Shown: positions 26,267-35,866, counted from the stretch's first letter. The stretch: DNA of 64,000 nt from AP-15 sp963814865 (GCA_963814865.1 CAWFEN010000009.1:124001-188000); one strand, 5' to 3'. The notes: generated by a model from the sequence alone, not told the origin. Numbers and translations are program-made.

Positions 26267-27823
26267 ATGCGGGGTGAAGCGCGGCCGCCTGTCGCCAACC
26301 GCGGCGCGCTGACCGTCGCGATCATGCTGGCGAACATCATGCAGGGGCTCGATACCACGATCGCCAATGTGGCGCTGCCGCATATCCGCGGCAGCCTGTC
26401 GGCCTCGCTCGACCAGATCTCCTGGGTGCTGACCTCCTACATCGTCGCCGCGGCGATCATGATGCCGCTGACCGGATGGCTCGCCGGCCGCTTCGGCATC
26501 AAAATCGTGTTCGTGCTCTCGGTCGCGGGTTTTACCTTGGCCTCGGCGCTGTGCGGCAGCGCGACCAGCCTGACCGAGCTCGTGCTCTATCGCGGGCTGC
26601 AAGGCATCTGCGGCGCCGGGCTGGTGCCGCTGTCGCAGGCGGTGCTGCTGCAGATCAACCCGCCCGAGCAGCACGGCCAGGCGATGGCGGTGTTCGGCAT
26701 CGGCACGATATTGGGACCGATCTGCGGCCCGGTGCTGGGCGGCTGGCTGACCTACGACTACAACTGGCGCTGGGTGTTCTACATCAACCTGCCGGTCGGG
26801 GTGATCGCCACCCTCGGCATGCTGATCTTCGGCCGCGACAGCCGCCACGCCCACCGCGAGCCGTTCGACCTGCTCGGCTTCGTCACCCTCAGCCTGGCGA
26901 TCGGCGCCCTGCAGATGCTGCTCGACCGCGGCGAGCTGAAGGACTGGTTCGGCTCGACCGAGATCTGGGTCGAGGCGGCACTGTGCGGCGTCGCGTTCTA
27001 TCTGTTTATCGTTCACACGGCGACGGCAACCGACCGCTCGTTCGTCAGCCACGATCTGTTGAAGAACCTGAATTTTACGGTTGGCACCGTGCTGATGTTC
27101 ATGGTCGGGCTGATCATGAACGGCACCTTGGCGCTGTTGCCGACGATGCTGCAGGATTTGATGAACTATCCGGTGCTGACCACCGGGCTCGTGACGGCAC
27201 CGCGCGGGGTCGGCTCGATGATCGCGATGTTCGTCGTCGCCCGCCTGATCAACCGCGTCGACAACCGGCTGATCATCCTGTTCGGGCTGCTGCTGACGGC
27301 AGTGTCGATGTGGCAGATGACCGAGTTCTCACTGACGATGGGGATGGAGCCGATCATCGTCTCCGGCCTGGTGCAGGGGTTCGGCCTTGGCTGCACCTTT
27401 GTGCCGTTGAACACGATCGCGCTGTCGAACCTGCCGCGGCACATCCTGACCCAGGGGACCGCGCTGCGCAGCCTGATGCGCAATCTCGGCGGCAGCATCG
27501 GCATCGCCGTGCTCGAGGCCCTGCTGACTCAGAACACCCAGATCGTGCATTCCCGGCTGGTCGAGCAATTGCGGCCAGACAACCCGCTGGCTCGCGCGCC
27601 CTACCTTGCAGCACCCTACAGCCTGACCACGCCGCCCGGCATCGCGGCACTCAATGCCGAGGTTACCCGGCAGGCGGCGATGGTCGCCTATATCAACGAT
27701 TTTGCGCTGATGATGATCATCGCGATCGGCTCCGCCTTTCTGCTGCTGCTGATCCGCCCGAGCCGCGACGGCGAGGCACCCGCCCTCGACCCGCGCACGA
27801 TGCGACCGCGCCGCGCCGGTTAG
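26267..27823 (+). CDS. DHA2-family multidrug exporter (EmrB/QacA type), copy 1
   Basis: Inner-membrane proton-driven exporter of 518 residues with 14 predicted transmembrane segments. Signatures are the start NIMQGLDTTIANVALPHI, motif A-like GWLAGRFGIK, R/Q-rich YRGLQGICGAGLVPLSQ, the antiporter motif C ILGPICGPVLGGWL, and LNVHWR-like FYINLPVG. ATG 26267 has GGAGG 7-11 bases upstream. Two close paralogues follow at 27977 and 31396; all share the internal block ELKDWFGSTEIWVE with nearly identical DNA. No adaptor gene adjoins this copy, so it may share the EmrA of the third. Substrate unknown. Confidence 0.9.
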   Translation: MRGEARPPVANRGALTVAIMLANIMQGLDTTIANVALPHIRGSLSASLDQISWVLTSYIVAAAIMMPLTGWLAGRFGIKIVFVLSVAGFTLASALCGSATSLTELVLYRGLQGICGAGLVPLSQAVLLQINPPEQHGQAMAVFGIGTILGPICGPVLGGWLTYDYNWRWVFYINLPVGVIATLGMLIFGRDSRHAHREPFDLLGFVTLSLAIGALQMLLDRGELKDWFGSTEIWVEAALCGVAFYLFIVHTATATDRSFVSHDLLKNLNFTVGTVLMFMVGLIMNGTLALLPTMLQDLMNYPVLTTGLVTAPRGVGSMIAMFVVARLINRVDNRLIILFGLLLTAVSMWQMTEFSLTMGMEPIIVSGLVQGFGLGCTFVPLNTIALSNLPRHILTQGTALRSLMRNLGGSIGIAVLEALLTQNTQIVHSRLVEQLRPDNPLARAPYLAAPYSLTTPPGIAALNAEVTRQAAMVAYINDFALMMIIAIGSAFLLLLIRPSRDGEAPALDPRTMRPRRAG

Positions 27824-27848
27824 ACCCGGGGCTGGCGGCGCCGTCGCC

Positions 27849-27879
27849 GACCCATCGAATTTCCGGGCACCTGCCGCGC
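27849..27879 (+). promoter_or_regulatory. 31-bp conserved upstream element, copy B
   Basis: GACCCATCGAATTTCC at the left and GCCGCGC at the right, same spacing as copies A and C. It starts 26 bp after the first DHA2 stop and lies 98 bp before the second DHA2 start. A TATCTTA box follows 36 bp downstream (27915-27921), as in copy C, and could be the -10 region. Confidence 0.5.
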
Positions 27880-27976
27880 ACGCGAAAGGTGCAGGCGGTG
27901 CCCGGTTTTTTGCTTATCTTAAACTGATGGCCGATCATCGCCTGCGGGCAGCGACGTCCGAGAACCGGGAGCCGCG

Positions 27977-29536
27977 GTGAGAAGCGAGGCGCGCAGCCCG
28001 CTCGGCAATCGTACCGCGATCACGATCTCGATCATGTTGGCGACGATCATGCAAGGCGTCGACAACACGATCGCCAATGTGGCGTTGCCTTATATCCAGG
28101 GCAGCCTGTCGGCGGCTCAGGACCAGATCGCCTGGGTGCTGACCTCCTACATCGTCGCCGCGGCGATCACGATGCCGCTGACCGGCTGGCTCGCCGGCCG
28201 GTTCGGCATCAAATACGTGTTTCTGTTTTCGGTTGCAGGCTTCACCGCGGCCTCGGCCCTGTGCGGCAGCGCCACGAGCTTGACCCAGCTGGTTATCTAC
28301 CGCCTGCTGCAGGGGATCTGCGGCGCCGGGCTGGTGCCGCTGTCGCAATCGGTGCTGCTGCAAATCAACCCGCCGGAGCGGCACGGCCAGGCGACTGCGG
28401 TCTGGGGCGTGGGCGTCATGCTCGGTCCGATCTTCGGCCCGATGCTCGGCGGCTGGCTGACGCAAAACTACAGCTGGCGGTGGATATTCTACATCAATCT
28501 GCCGGTCGGGATCATCGCCGCTCTCGGCATCATGGTCTTCATCCGTGAAACGCGGCATGCCCATCGCGAGGCGTTCGACTTTTTCGGCTTCGCCGCTTTG
28601 AGCATTGCCGTGGGTGCCCTGCAGATGATGCTCGATCGCGGCGAGCTGAAGGACTGGTTCGGTTCGACCGAGATCTGGGTCGAGGCGGCGATCGCCGCGA
28701 TGGCGGGCTACCTTTTCATCGTGCATACGGCCACCGCCGACGAGCGGTCGTTTTTGAACCGCGACCTGTTGAAGAGCCCCAATTTCGTCGCCGTGACGCT
28801 CCTGATGTTTCTTATCGGCGGCATCCTGAGCGGCACCTTGGCGCTGCTGCCGACGATGTTGCAGGATTTGATGAACTACCCGGTGTTCACGACCGGGATC
28901 GTGACCGCGCCGCGCGGCATCGGCACGATGGCCGCCATGTTCCTCGTCGGCCGGCTGATGAACCGCATCGACAACCGGCTGATCATCCTGGCGGGGCTGC
29001 TGATGACCGTGGTCTCGCTGTGGCAGATGACCGGATTTTCGCTGCAGATGGGGATGGCGCCGGTCATCACCTCGGGGCTGCTGCAGGGATTCGGGTTGGG
29101 CTGCACCTTTGTCCCGCTGAACACGTTGGCGCTGTCGAACCTGCCGCGGCACATCCTGACCCAGGGTACGGCGCTGCGCAGCCTGATGCGCAATCTCGGC
29201 GGCAGCATCGGCATTTCGGTGTTCGAGGCCATGCTGACCCAGAACACCCAGATCGTACATTCCCGCCTGGTCGAGCAATTGCGGCCGGACAACCCGCTCG
29301 CTCGCGCCCCGTTCCTGTCGGCCCCGTTCAGTCTGACCAACCCGTCGGGCATTGCCGCGCTCAACGCCGAGGTCACCCGCCAGGCGGCGATGGTCGCCTA
29401 TATCGACGTCTACACCTTCATGGTGATCATCGTGCTCGTTATGATCCCGCTGCTGCTCGTGGTCCGCTCGCCGGCGCGCGCTCGCCGGGCAGTCGCCGTC
29501 GAGACCGGCAATCTGCGCGCGGGCCGGGCCGGCTGA
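27977..29536 (+). CDS. DHA2-family multidrug exporter, copy 2
   Basis: Exporter of 519 residues with 14 predicted transmembrane segments, beginning at GTG (27977) with GGGA before it. It follows copy 1 so closely in sequence (TIMQGVDNTIANVALPYIQG, GWLAGRFGIKYVFLFSVAGF, MLGPIFGPMLGGWL, SLMRNLGGSIGIS) that a tandem duplication is the obvious origin. The C-terminal 60 residues (LVEQLRPDNPLARAPFLSA and VTRQAAMVAYIDV) are also shared. The intervening 153 bp carry element copy B. Function as copy 1; specificity may differ. Confidence 0.9.
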   Translation: MRSEARSPLGNRTAITISIMLATIMQGVDNTIANVALPYIQGSLSAAQDQIAWVLTSYIVAAAITMPLTGWLAGRFGIKYVFLFSVAGFTAASALCGSATSLTQLVIYRLLQGICGAGLVPLSQSVLLQINPPERHGQATAVWGVGVMLGPIFGPMLGGWLTQNYSWRWIFYINLPVGIIAALGIMVFIRETRHAHREAFDFFGFAALSIAVGALQMMLDRGELKDWFGSTEIWVEAAIAAMAGYLFIVHTATADERSFLNRDLLKSPNFVAVTLLMFLIGGILSGTLALLPTMLQDLMNYPVFTTGIVTAPRGIGTMAAMFLVGRLMNRIDNRLIILAGLLMTVVSLWQMTGFSLQMGMAPVITSGLLQGFGLGCTFVPLNTLALSNLPRHILTQGTALRSLMRNLGGSIGISVFEAMLTQNTQIVHSRLVEQLRPDNPLARAPFLSAPFSLTNPSGIAALNAEVTRQAAMVAYIDVYTFMVIIVLVMIPLLLVVRSPARARRAVAVETGNLRAGRAG

Positions 29537-29556
29537 GGCCGGTCCCCGCCGCGACC

Positions 29557-29587
29557 GAGCTATCGAATTCCCTTCTACCAGCCGCGC
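29557..29587 (+). promoter_or_regulatory. 31-bp conserved upstream element, copy C
   Basis: GAGCTATCGAATTCCC at the left and GCCGCGC at the right. It lies 86 bp before the MarR start; TATCTTA is 34 bp downstream at 29621-29627. The repeated element plus box upstream of the MarR gene makes autoregulation by that MarR protein a reasonable hypothesis. Confidence 0.5.
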
Positions 29588-29672
29588 AATCAGAACGGAT
29601 GCCAGCCGGCGAATTTTCCGTATCTTAGCTTATTATCACCCTTGGGCAGTTCTTTCCCGGTTCGGCAGTCGG

Positions 29673-30212
29673 ATGAAACTCGATCGCAGCTTCGGCTTTC
29701 TCGTCCACGACGTGGCCCGCCTGTTCGCGCGGCGCTTCAACCAGCAGGCGCTGTCGTTTCTCGGGCTCACGCGGTCGCAATGCCGCGTGCTGGGCTACCT
29801 CGCGCGCCACGAAGGAATCAACCAGGCCGGCCTCGCCGATCTGCTCGAAATCAAGCCGATGACCCTGGTGCGGCAACTCGACCGCATGGAGGAGGATGGC
29901 TGGATCACGCGCCGGCCCGACCCGGGCGACCGCCGTGCCCGCCGACTGGTGCTGACCGAGAAGGCGCGCCCGATCCTCGCCCGCATCCTCGACCTGTCGA
30001 GCGGGGTCCGCGGCGAGGCTTTCGCCAATCTGTCGGAGGAAGAAGGGCGGCACCTGGTCGACCTGCTGCGCCGGGTCCACGGCAATCTTGCCGATCGCGT
30101 CCCGCCGCCGGCGGCGCCGCCGCTGCCGCAAATCGACGCGCCGGGAGATCGGCCCGCTCGACGCCGGATGCGGGTCGAGGCTGGCTTGGCGCCGGTCGGG
30201 GGCCACCAGTGA
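29673..30212 (+). CDS. MarR-family transcriptional regulator
   Basis: Protein of 179 residues with the MarR winged helix-turn-helix: LTRSQCRVLGYLARHEGINQAGLADLLEIKP (about 32-62) then the wing ITRRPDPGDRRARRLVLTEKA. An extended C-terminal tail is rich in Pro and Arg. MarR proteins usually repress multidrug exporters and release DNA on binding a phenolic ligand. Its stop overlaps the start of the EmrA-like gene by four bases (GTGA), so regulator, adaptor and third exporter form one operon. Confidence 0.9.
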   Translation: MKLDRSFGFLVHDVARLFARRFNQQALSFLGLTRSQCRVLGYLARHEGINQAGLADLLEIKPMTLVRQLDRMEEDGWITRRPDPGDRRARRLVLTEKARPILARILDLSSGVRGEAFANLSEEEGRHLVDLLRRVHGNLADRVPPPAAPPLPQIDAPGDRPARRRMRVEAGLAPVGGHQ

Positions 30213-31399
30213 CCACCTCGGCCGAAGACGAGGCGGTGCCGACCCTCGGCGCCCTTCGCGTCGGCGTCGAGGGGCGGCCGGCGATCGTCCGAAGGCGGCG
30301 CTCGTGGCGCCAGCGGCTGCGGCTGCCGCTGATGCTGCTCGGGCCGGCCGTCGTGCTGCTCGCCGCCGGCTGGTGGTACCTGACGACGGGGCGTTACATC
30401 TCGACCGACGACGCCTATGTCGACGCGGCGAGGGTGTCGATCAGCAACGAGGTGTCCGGCCGCGTCGCCGAAATCGACGTCCACGACAACGAGCGGGTGA
30501 AGGCCGGCCAGGTGCTGTTTACCCTGGATCAACGGCCGTTCCGCATCGCCGTCGAGGAGGCCAAGGCGCAGCTCGCCACGGTGCGCTTCCAGATCGAGGC
30601 ATTGAAGGCGACCTATCAGCAGAAAAAGGCCGACGCCGCCGCCACCGAGGCCACCCTCGTCTACCAGCAGCGCGAGTTGGAGCGGCAGCGCAGTCTGCTG
30701 GCGTCGGGCACCGCCTCGCAGGCGCAATTCGACCAGACGAACCACGCCTACAAGATCGCCCGCGAAGAGCTCGCCTCGAAGGAGCAGGACGTCGCCAGCA
30801 CCCTCGCCAGCCTCGGCGGCGATCCCAACACCCCGGTCGCCCAGCATCCGATGGTGCAGCATGCCCAGGCGGCACTGGATCGCGCCGAGCTGAACCTCTC
30901 CTACACCGTGGTGCATGCCCCCGAATCCGGCATCGTCACCAAGGTCGACCAGCTCCAGCCCGGCGACTGGGTACAGGGAGTGGACACCGGCTCGATGCCG
31001 ACCACACTCTTTTCCCTGGTGTCGACCAAGCGCATCTGGGTGACCGCCAATTTCAAGGAGACCGAGCTCACGCATATGCGGCCCGGACAAACCGCGACGG
31101 TCGAGATCGACACCTATCCCGATGTCGTGTTCCAGGCCAAGGTGCAGAGTTTGAGCCCGGGAACGGGGCTGACCTTTTCGCTGCTGCCGGCGGAGAATGC
31201 GACCGGCAACTGGGTCAAGGTGGTCCAGCGTCTGCCGGTGCGGCTCAGCTTCGATGAGATCGACCCGAACCACCCGCTCGCCGCCGGGCTCAGCGCCGTT
31301 GTCGACGTCGACACCGAGTTCCACCGGCCGATGCTCGATCGGATCGAGGGCCTGTTGGCATGGCTCGGCGGGCGGCCGACGCAAACGGCGGAGCGGTGA
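30209..31399 (+). CDS. HlyD/EmrA-type membrane fusion protein
   Basis: Periplasmic adaptor of 396 residues starting at GTG 30209. One N-terminal transmembrane helix (LPLMLLGPAVVLLAAGWWYL, about residues 38-57) is followed by TDDAYVDAARVSISNEVSGRV, the first half of the biotinyl-lipoyl domain, a long coiled coil (about 110-200), and the second half SYTVVHAPESGIVTKVDQLQ. The EmrA pattern ...TDDAYV...V.gi.V.dn..VkaGqvLf.lD is clear. It connects the DHA2 exporter to an outer-membrane TolC-like channel, which is not encoded here. It overlaps both neighbours. Confidence 0.9.
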   Translation: MTTSAEDEAVPTLGALRVGVEGRPAIVRRRRSWRQRLRLPLMLLGPAVVLLAAGWWYLTTGRYISTDDAYVDAARVSISNEVSGRVAEIDVHDNERVKAGQVLFTLDQRPFRIAVEEAKAQLATVRFQIEALKATYQQKKADAAATEATLVYQQRELERQRSLLASGTASQAQFDQTNHAYKIAREELASKEQDVASTLASLGGDPNTPVAQHPMVQHAQAALDRAELNLSYTVVHAPESGIVTKVDQLQPGDWVQGVDTGSMPTTLFSLVSTKRIWVTANFKETELTHMRPGQTATVEIDTYPDVVFQAKVQSLSPGTGLTFSLLPAENATGNWVKVVQRLPVRLSFDEIDPNHPLAAGLSAVVDVDTEFHRPMLDRIEGLLAWLGGRPTQTAER

Positions 31400-32931
31400 G
31401 CGATGCCACCCCGGCCCCGGTCGTCAACCGGGGCTGGATCACGGTCTCGATCATGCTGGCGACCTTCATGCAGGGGGTCGACACGACGATCGCCAACGTG
31501 GCGCTGCCGCATATGCAGGGCAGCCTGTCGGCCTCGCAGGATCAGATCGCCTGGGTAGTCACCTCGTATATCGTCGCCGCGGCAATCATGACGCCGCTGA
31601 CCGGCTGGCTCGCCGGCCGCTTCGGCATCAAATACGTCTTTCTGATCTCGGTCGCCGGCTTCACCGTGGCTTCGGCCCTGTGCGGCATGGCCGAGAGCCT
31701 CGCCCAGCTGGTGATCTACCGACTGCTTCAGGGTGTCTGCGGCGCGGCGCTGGTACCGCTGTCGCAGGCGGTCCTGCTGCAGATCAACCCGCCGCATCGG
31801 CATGGCCAGGCGATGGCGGTCTGGGGCATGGGGGTCATACTGGGGCCGATCATCGGCCCGGCGCTCGGCGGCTGGCTGACTGACGACTACAGTTGGCGGT
31901 GGGTGTTCTACATCAACCTGCCGGTCGGGCTTCTCGCCGCAGTCGGCATCATGATCTTCATTCACGAGACGCGCCGCGCCCAGCGCGAGGCGTTCGACTT
32001 CTTCGGCTTTGCCACATTGAGCCTGGCGATCGGTGCCTTGCAGATGCTGCTCGACCGCGGCGAGCTGAAGGACTGGTTCGGCTCGACCGAGATCTGGGTC
32101 GAGATGACGATCGCCGGGCTCTGCTTCTATCTGTTCGTCGTCCACACGGCGACCGCCACCGACCGCTCGTTTCTGAACCGCGACCTGTTGAAGGACGCCA
32201 ACTGCGTCGCCGGCACCCTGATGATGTTCCTGATCGGCATCCCGCTTTACGGGACCATGACCTTGTTGCCGACGATGCTGCAGGACCTGATGAACTACCC
32301 GGTCTTCACCACCGGGCTGGTGACGGCGCCCCGCGGCGCCGGCACGATGGTCGCGATGATCATGGTCGCCCGCCTGGCCGGCCGGGTCGATACGAGGCTG
32401 ATCATCCTGACGGGACTTTTGGCCACGGCGGTGTCGATGTGGCAGATGACCGGGTTCTCGCTGTACATGGGGATGGGGCCGGTCATCTCGACCGGCCTGC
32501 TGCAAGGTTTTGGCCTCGGCCTTGTCTTTACCCCGCTGAGCATCATCACCTTTTCGACGTTGCCGCGGCACGCGCTGACCCAGGGTACGGCGATCTTCAG
32601 CCTGATGCGCAATATCGGCGGCAGCATCGGCATCTCGATCGTCGAGGTGCTGTTGGACCAGAATACCCAGGTCGTCCATTCCCGGCTGGTCGAGCAGCTG
32701 CGGCCCGACAACCCGCTCGCCCGGGCCCCGCGGCTTGGCCCTTCCTTCAGCCTGACAACGCCGTCGGGGGTCGCGGCGCTCAACGCCGAGGCGACGCGCC
32801 AGGCGGCGATGGTGGCCTATATCGACGATTTCATGCTGATGATGATCCTCGTTATCGCCGCGATGCCGCTGCTGCTGCTGCTGCGCCGGCCGCCGGCCAT
32901 GCCCGGAGGAGCGGCCGTCGCCCTCGACTAG
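31396..32931 (+). CDS. DHA2-family multidrug exporter (EmrB), copy 3
   Basis: Exporter of 511 residues with 14 predicted segments, starting at GTG that overlaps the adaptor stop by four bases. It is therefore the direct partner of the EmrA-like protein. Signatures match copies 1 and 2 (TFMQGVDTTIANVALPHMQG, ILGPIIGPALGGWL, ELKDWFGSTEIWVE), with more divergence in the final third (TPLSIITFSTLPRHALTQGT). An ATG at 31360 in the same frame would overlap the adaptor gene by 40 bases and is less likely. Confidence 0.9.
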   Translation: MSDATPAPVVNRGWITVSIMLATFMQGVDTTIANVALPHMQGSLSASQDQIAWVVTSYIVAAAIMTPLTGWLAGRFGIKYVFLISVAGFTVASALCGMAESLAQLVIYRLLQGVCGAALVPLSQAVLLQINPPHRHGQAMAVWGMGVILGPIIGPALGGWLTDDYSWRWVFYINLPVGLLAAVGIMIFIHETRRAQREAFDFFGFATLSLAIGALQMLLDRGELKDWFGSTEIWVEMTIAGLCFYLFVVHTATATDRSFLNRDLLKDANCVAGTLMMFLIGIPLYGTMTLLPTMLQDLMNYPVFTTGLVTAPRGAGTMVAMIMVARLAGRVDTRLIILTGLLATAVSMWQMTGFSLYMGMGPVISTGLLQGFGLGLVFTPLSIITFSTLPRHALTQGTAIFSLMRNIGGSIGISIVEVLLDQNTQVVHSRLVEQLRPDNPLARAPRLGPSFSLTTPSGVAALNAEATRQAAMVAYIDDFMLMMILVIAAMPLLLLLRRPPAMPGGAAVALD

Positions 32932-32986
32932 CCCGGATTTCGCTATGGATTGGTGGCTCGGGTCGCGAATTTGAGCGAAAATCGGG
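32932..32986. terminator. Inverted repeat between convergent operons
   Basis: CCCGGATTTCGCT (32932-32944) and AGCGAAAATCGGG (32974-32986) pair imperfectly over 13 bp around a 29-base loop. It lies directly after the exporter stop and 59 bp from the end of the convergent glycosyltransferase gene, so it could end both transcripts. Confidence 0.45.
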
Positions 32987-33044
32987 TCGCGGCACGATTG
33001 GTCTCAGGGCCGGCGCGCCGGCAAACGCAGAGGAGCGCGATCTG

Positions 33045-34514
33045 TCAGCGGGGCGCGCGGGCTGCGCCAGCGACAGCCGGCACCGCAGTGCGCTCATGCC
33101 CGAAAATACCCGCTGCCGCCGGCTTGGCCCCACCGTTCGCGGCGCAATAAGTCGCCTTGTTGGTTTCGACGTTGAAGGTCAACAGGCGCGTGCGCGTGTC
33201 GAATTGCGGGCGCGCGAGAATGCGTGCCGCCAATTCGAGATGATTGCCGATATCGAAATACTCGATCATGTTTTCATGGTAGCGGCCAAATTGGAGAAAG
33301 GTATGGGTCCGCGATGCGATGATGCGGCAGCCGAGCTCGAGCGATTGCGAGATCGGGCCCGAGGATGATTGTCCGACTTCGAGGTAGGGAAACACCACCG
33401 CATCGCAGATCGCCATCCCCGCCAGAAAATCATCGTCGCTGGTCGCGCCGAGGAAATGGATCCGCTGCGACAGGTCCCTGGGATGCTCGATCAGCAGGTC
33501 GCGCATCGACCCGTCCACCCCGACCGAAACCGCGGGCGTGCCGCCTCCGGGAAAAGCGCGCATTCGCTCGGCAATGCTGGTATCGATATAGCCGGCGTCG
33601 AACAGCGATGAAACGACCGGATCGATCGGTTGATGCGGCTTTATCGCGTGCGGGTGAACACCGCCGAAAACCAGCAGATGGAAGTCTTTCGGCAGGTGGT
33701 GCAGCGCCCGGATGACGGTATCGAACCCCTTGTAGCGTCCCAGGAAGCCAAACACCCCGATCAGCCTGCTTTCCTTCGGAACCTCGTCGAGCAGCGCGAA
33801 CCTCGAACGCGATGCGGTGCGGCGAATCGCGGCGGCCTCCTCGGCGCCGAGGAACGACAGCGGGTGATCGAATGTATTGCGCAGGCCATGGATGTATTTC
33901 ATATGCCGCAGGTCGCGTCTGGTATGGACGATCACCGCAATCGACTTGAAACGCTGGGCACGACGCAGTCGACGGGCGATCCCGACAGACAGCAGATAGG
34001 TGCGATTGTATTCCGCACGCAAGACGATCGCCTTGGCGAGGTTGAGCGTGACGATCTGCTTGAAAAATTCTTTTAGATCAAATGCTTCGCATTCAAATAC
34101 CGTGTGAAACGTTACCGATAGCCGCGGCGCCGCCCGCACCAGCCAGCCGAACCGGCGATAAATATCGCGGCAGGTGCGGCCCAGCGTGCCGTGCTCCAAC
34201 TGAATGTTGACCACGTCAAAATCTTTGATGTCTCGACAAATTTCATGGATATGACGGTCGCCCAGTTTGCGCACTCGGCGGTGGGTGCTGCGAAGCAGGT
34301 ACTGATCCAAGTCGAATACCGTGACATCGAAGACATCGCTAAGTTGCTTTTCGAGACTCTTCGTATAGGCGGCGATCCCGCATAATTCGTTGTAGGTCGA
34401 AACCAGCGCGAGCCGGGAGCGCGCCGGGCGGACCGCCGACCTAAAAGGCACGGCGCCGAGCACAGCGTTGGGGAAAATCGGTGGCCGGGATGCTTCGAAC
34501 TCCACACTCGCCAT
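33045..34514 (-). CDS. GT-B glycosyltransferase of the capsule cluster
   Basis: Protein of 489 residues with the two Rossmann-like domains of GT4-type transferases. The N-terminal domain has LALVSTYNELCGIAAYTKSL, with the glycine loop. The C-terminal domain has IGVFGFLGRYKGFDTVIRAL, LLVFGGVHP and VFPYLEVGQSSSGPISQSLE, the nucleotide-sugar part with the late Glu. ATG 34514 has GGGAGAAGGAC before it; open frame further upstream is not like the family. It is the last gene of the minus-strand polysaccharide export operon, 77 bp after KpsE, and is therefore likely to build or modify the exported glycan. Sugar unknown. Confidence 0.8.
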   Translation of the reverse strand: MASVEFEASRPPIFPNAVLGAVPFRSAVRPARSRLALVSTYNELCGIAAYTKSLEKQLSDVFDVTVFDLDQYLLRSTHRRVRKLGDRHIHEICRDIKDFDVVNIQLEHGTLGRTCRDIYRRFGWLVRAAPRLSVTFHTVFECEAFDLKEFFKQIVTLNLAKAIVLRAEYNRTYLLSVGIARRLRRAQRFKSIAVIVHTRRDLRHMKYIHGLRNTFDHPLSFLGAEEAAAIRRTASRSRFALLDEVPKESRLIGVFGFLGRYKGFDTVIRALHHLPKDFHLLVFGGVHPHAIKPHQPIDPVVSSLFDAGYIDTSIAERMRAFPGGGTPAVSVGVDGSMRDLLIEHPRDLSQRIHFLGATSDDDFLAGMAICDAVVFPYLEVGQSSSGPISQSLELGCRIIASRTHTFLQFGRYHENMIEYFDIGNHLELAARILARPQFDTRTRLLTFNVETNKATYCAANGGAKPAAAGIFGHERTAVPAVAGAARAPR

Positions 34515-34591
34515 GATGTCCTTCTCCCACCGGGGTCCGATCGCGCTTTGCGCCGACCGGATCACAACGATTATCGGGGTTGGGCAGCGTC

Positions 34592-35866
34592 CTAAAGGTG
34601 ATCGCGGACCGATCGGACGGTCAGGCTGCCGATCGCCCAAACGGCAAAGGCGATCAGCAGGACGACTGCGACCGAATGCAGACGGCGCGGATAGAGCGCC
34701 TCCTCCGGCAGGCTCGGCTGAACGAAGTCGGCGAGATAAACCTGCTGGCGGTCGGCGTTCATGCGCGCCTGGTCGAGCGCCGCGAGTGCATGCCGATAGG
34801 CGTTCTCGGCAAAGCTGCGTTCGCTTTCGAGCTGCTCGTACCCGCCCATCACGCGGGACAGCGCCGGCGAGCCGGGTTTTGCCGTATTCGTGACCCCGCT
34901 TTCGACCGAGCGGCGCTGGTCTTTGAGCGATTGGATGCGCGCTTCGAGGATCTTGAGGGGGGCCGCGTCGCCGCGCAGATACTGCTTCAAGGTCGACAAG
35001 TCGGTATCGTCGCGCAGCAACTCGTCGCGTACCCGGCTGTCGAGCGCCTCGGTCGAATCGGCCGCCTTGTGCGGGTCGATCAGGCCTTCGCGGTCGCGAA
35101 ATTCGCGCAGCTGCGCCAGCGCCGCCGTCAGCCGCTGCTCGGCCCGGTGCACCTCCTGCTCCGAACTGCGCAGCGCGTCGCGGCGCGCCCGTGCCGACAT
35201 GTCGTTGACCAGGCGCTCGGACGAAGCGAGGATTCCGCGCGCCAAGGCTGCGGCGTCCTGCGGCGTGAAGGCGCGCACGCGCACGACGATGGTGCCGTTG
35301 GTCGCGTCGAAGAATGCGTCGACCTGGCCGTTCCAATAGTTGACGAGCTCCTCGACCGGCACCGGAAGGCGCAGCCGGGTCAGCCAGTCGGCCTTTGACG
35401 ACGAAAACATCCGCTGCAGGTCGAGCGACTTGCCGAGGTCGTCGACGATCGCGCGACTGGCGATGTATTGGACGATGACGTACGAATCCAGACCGATGCG
35501 GGCAGGCGCGACGCTCGGTTGAAAGACCGCGCCGGGCTGGCTTTGCGCCGGTTCGGCAAAACGCAGGCCGAAGCGGAACTCGGCGACGTATTGATCGGCG
35601 GCGACGAATAAAAAATACACTGCGGCGACGACGGCGGGCAGCACCACCACCAGAACGAAGGACAGCCGGCCGAGCGGCAATGGCCGGCGGCGTTGGGCGG
35701 CGGCGGTCCGGACGGCAGATCGGCTGCTGCGCCGGAGGGCGATCGCGCGACCGGCCGGGTCGACGGGCAGCCCGGCTGCCGTCGCGAGCGCGGCGGGCGC
35801 CGGCTGGCGCTCTGCCGCTGCGTCCTCCGCGGGGCGATCATTTACGGCAACCGCGGTCGCCGACAT
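34592..35866 (-). CDS. Capsule polysaccharide export inner-membrane protein (KpsE/CtrB/BexC-like)
   Basis: Polysaccharide co-polymerase-type protein of 424 residues. One transmembrane helix near the N-terminus (LGRLSFVLVVVLPAVVAAVY, about residues 65-85), a long periplasmic coiled-coil region (about 195-355), and a second helix at the C-terminus (LHSVAVVLLIAFAVWAIGSL). This is the KpsE layout, linking the KpsMT transporter to the outer-membrane channel. Its ATG shares one base with the KpsT stop (TGATG). A Pro/Ala-rich cytoplasmic N-terminus of about 60 residues is longer than usual. Confidence 0.85.
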   Translation of the reverse strand: MSATAVAVNDRPAEDAAAERQPAPAALATAAGLPVDPAGRAIALRRSSRSAVRTAAAQRRRPLPLGRLSFVLVVVLPAVVAAVYFLFVAADQYVAEFRFGLRFAEPAQSQPGAVFQPSVAPARIGLDSYVIVQYIASRAIVDDLGKSLDLQRMFSSSKADWLTRLRLPVPVEELVNYWNGQVDAFFDATNGTIVVRVRAFTPQDAAALARGILASSERLVNDMSARARRDALRSSEQEVHRAEQRLTAALAQLREFRDREGLIDPHKAADSTEALDSRVRDELLRDDTDLSTLKQYLRGDAAPLKILEARIQSLKDQRRSVESGVTNTAKPGSPALSRVMGGYEQLESERSFAENAYRHALAALDQARMNADRQQVYLADFVQPSLPEEALYPRRLHSVAVVLLIAFAVWAIGSLTVRSVRDHL

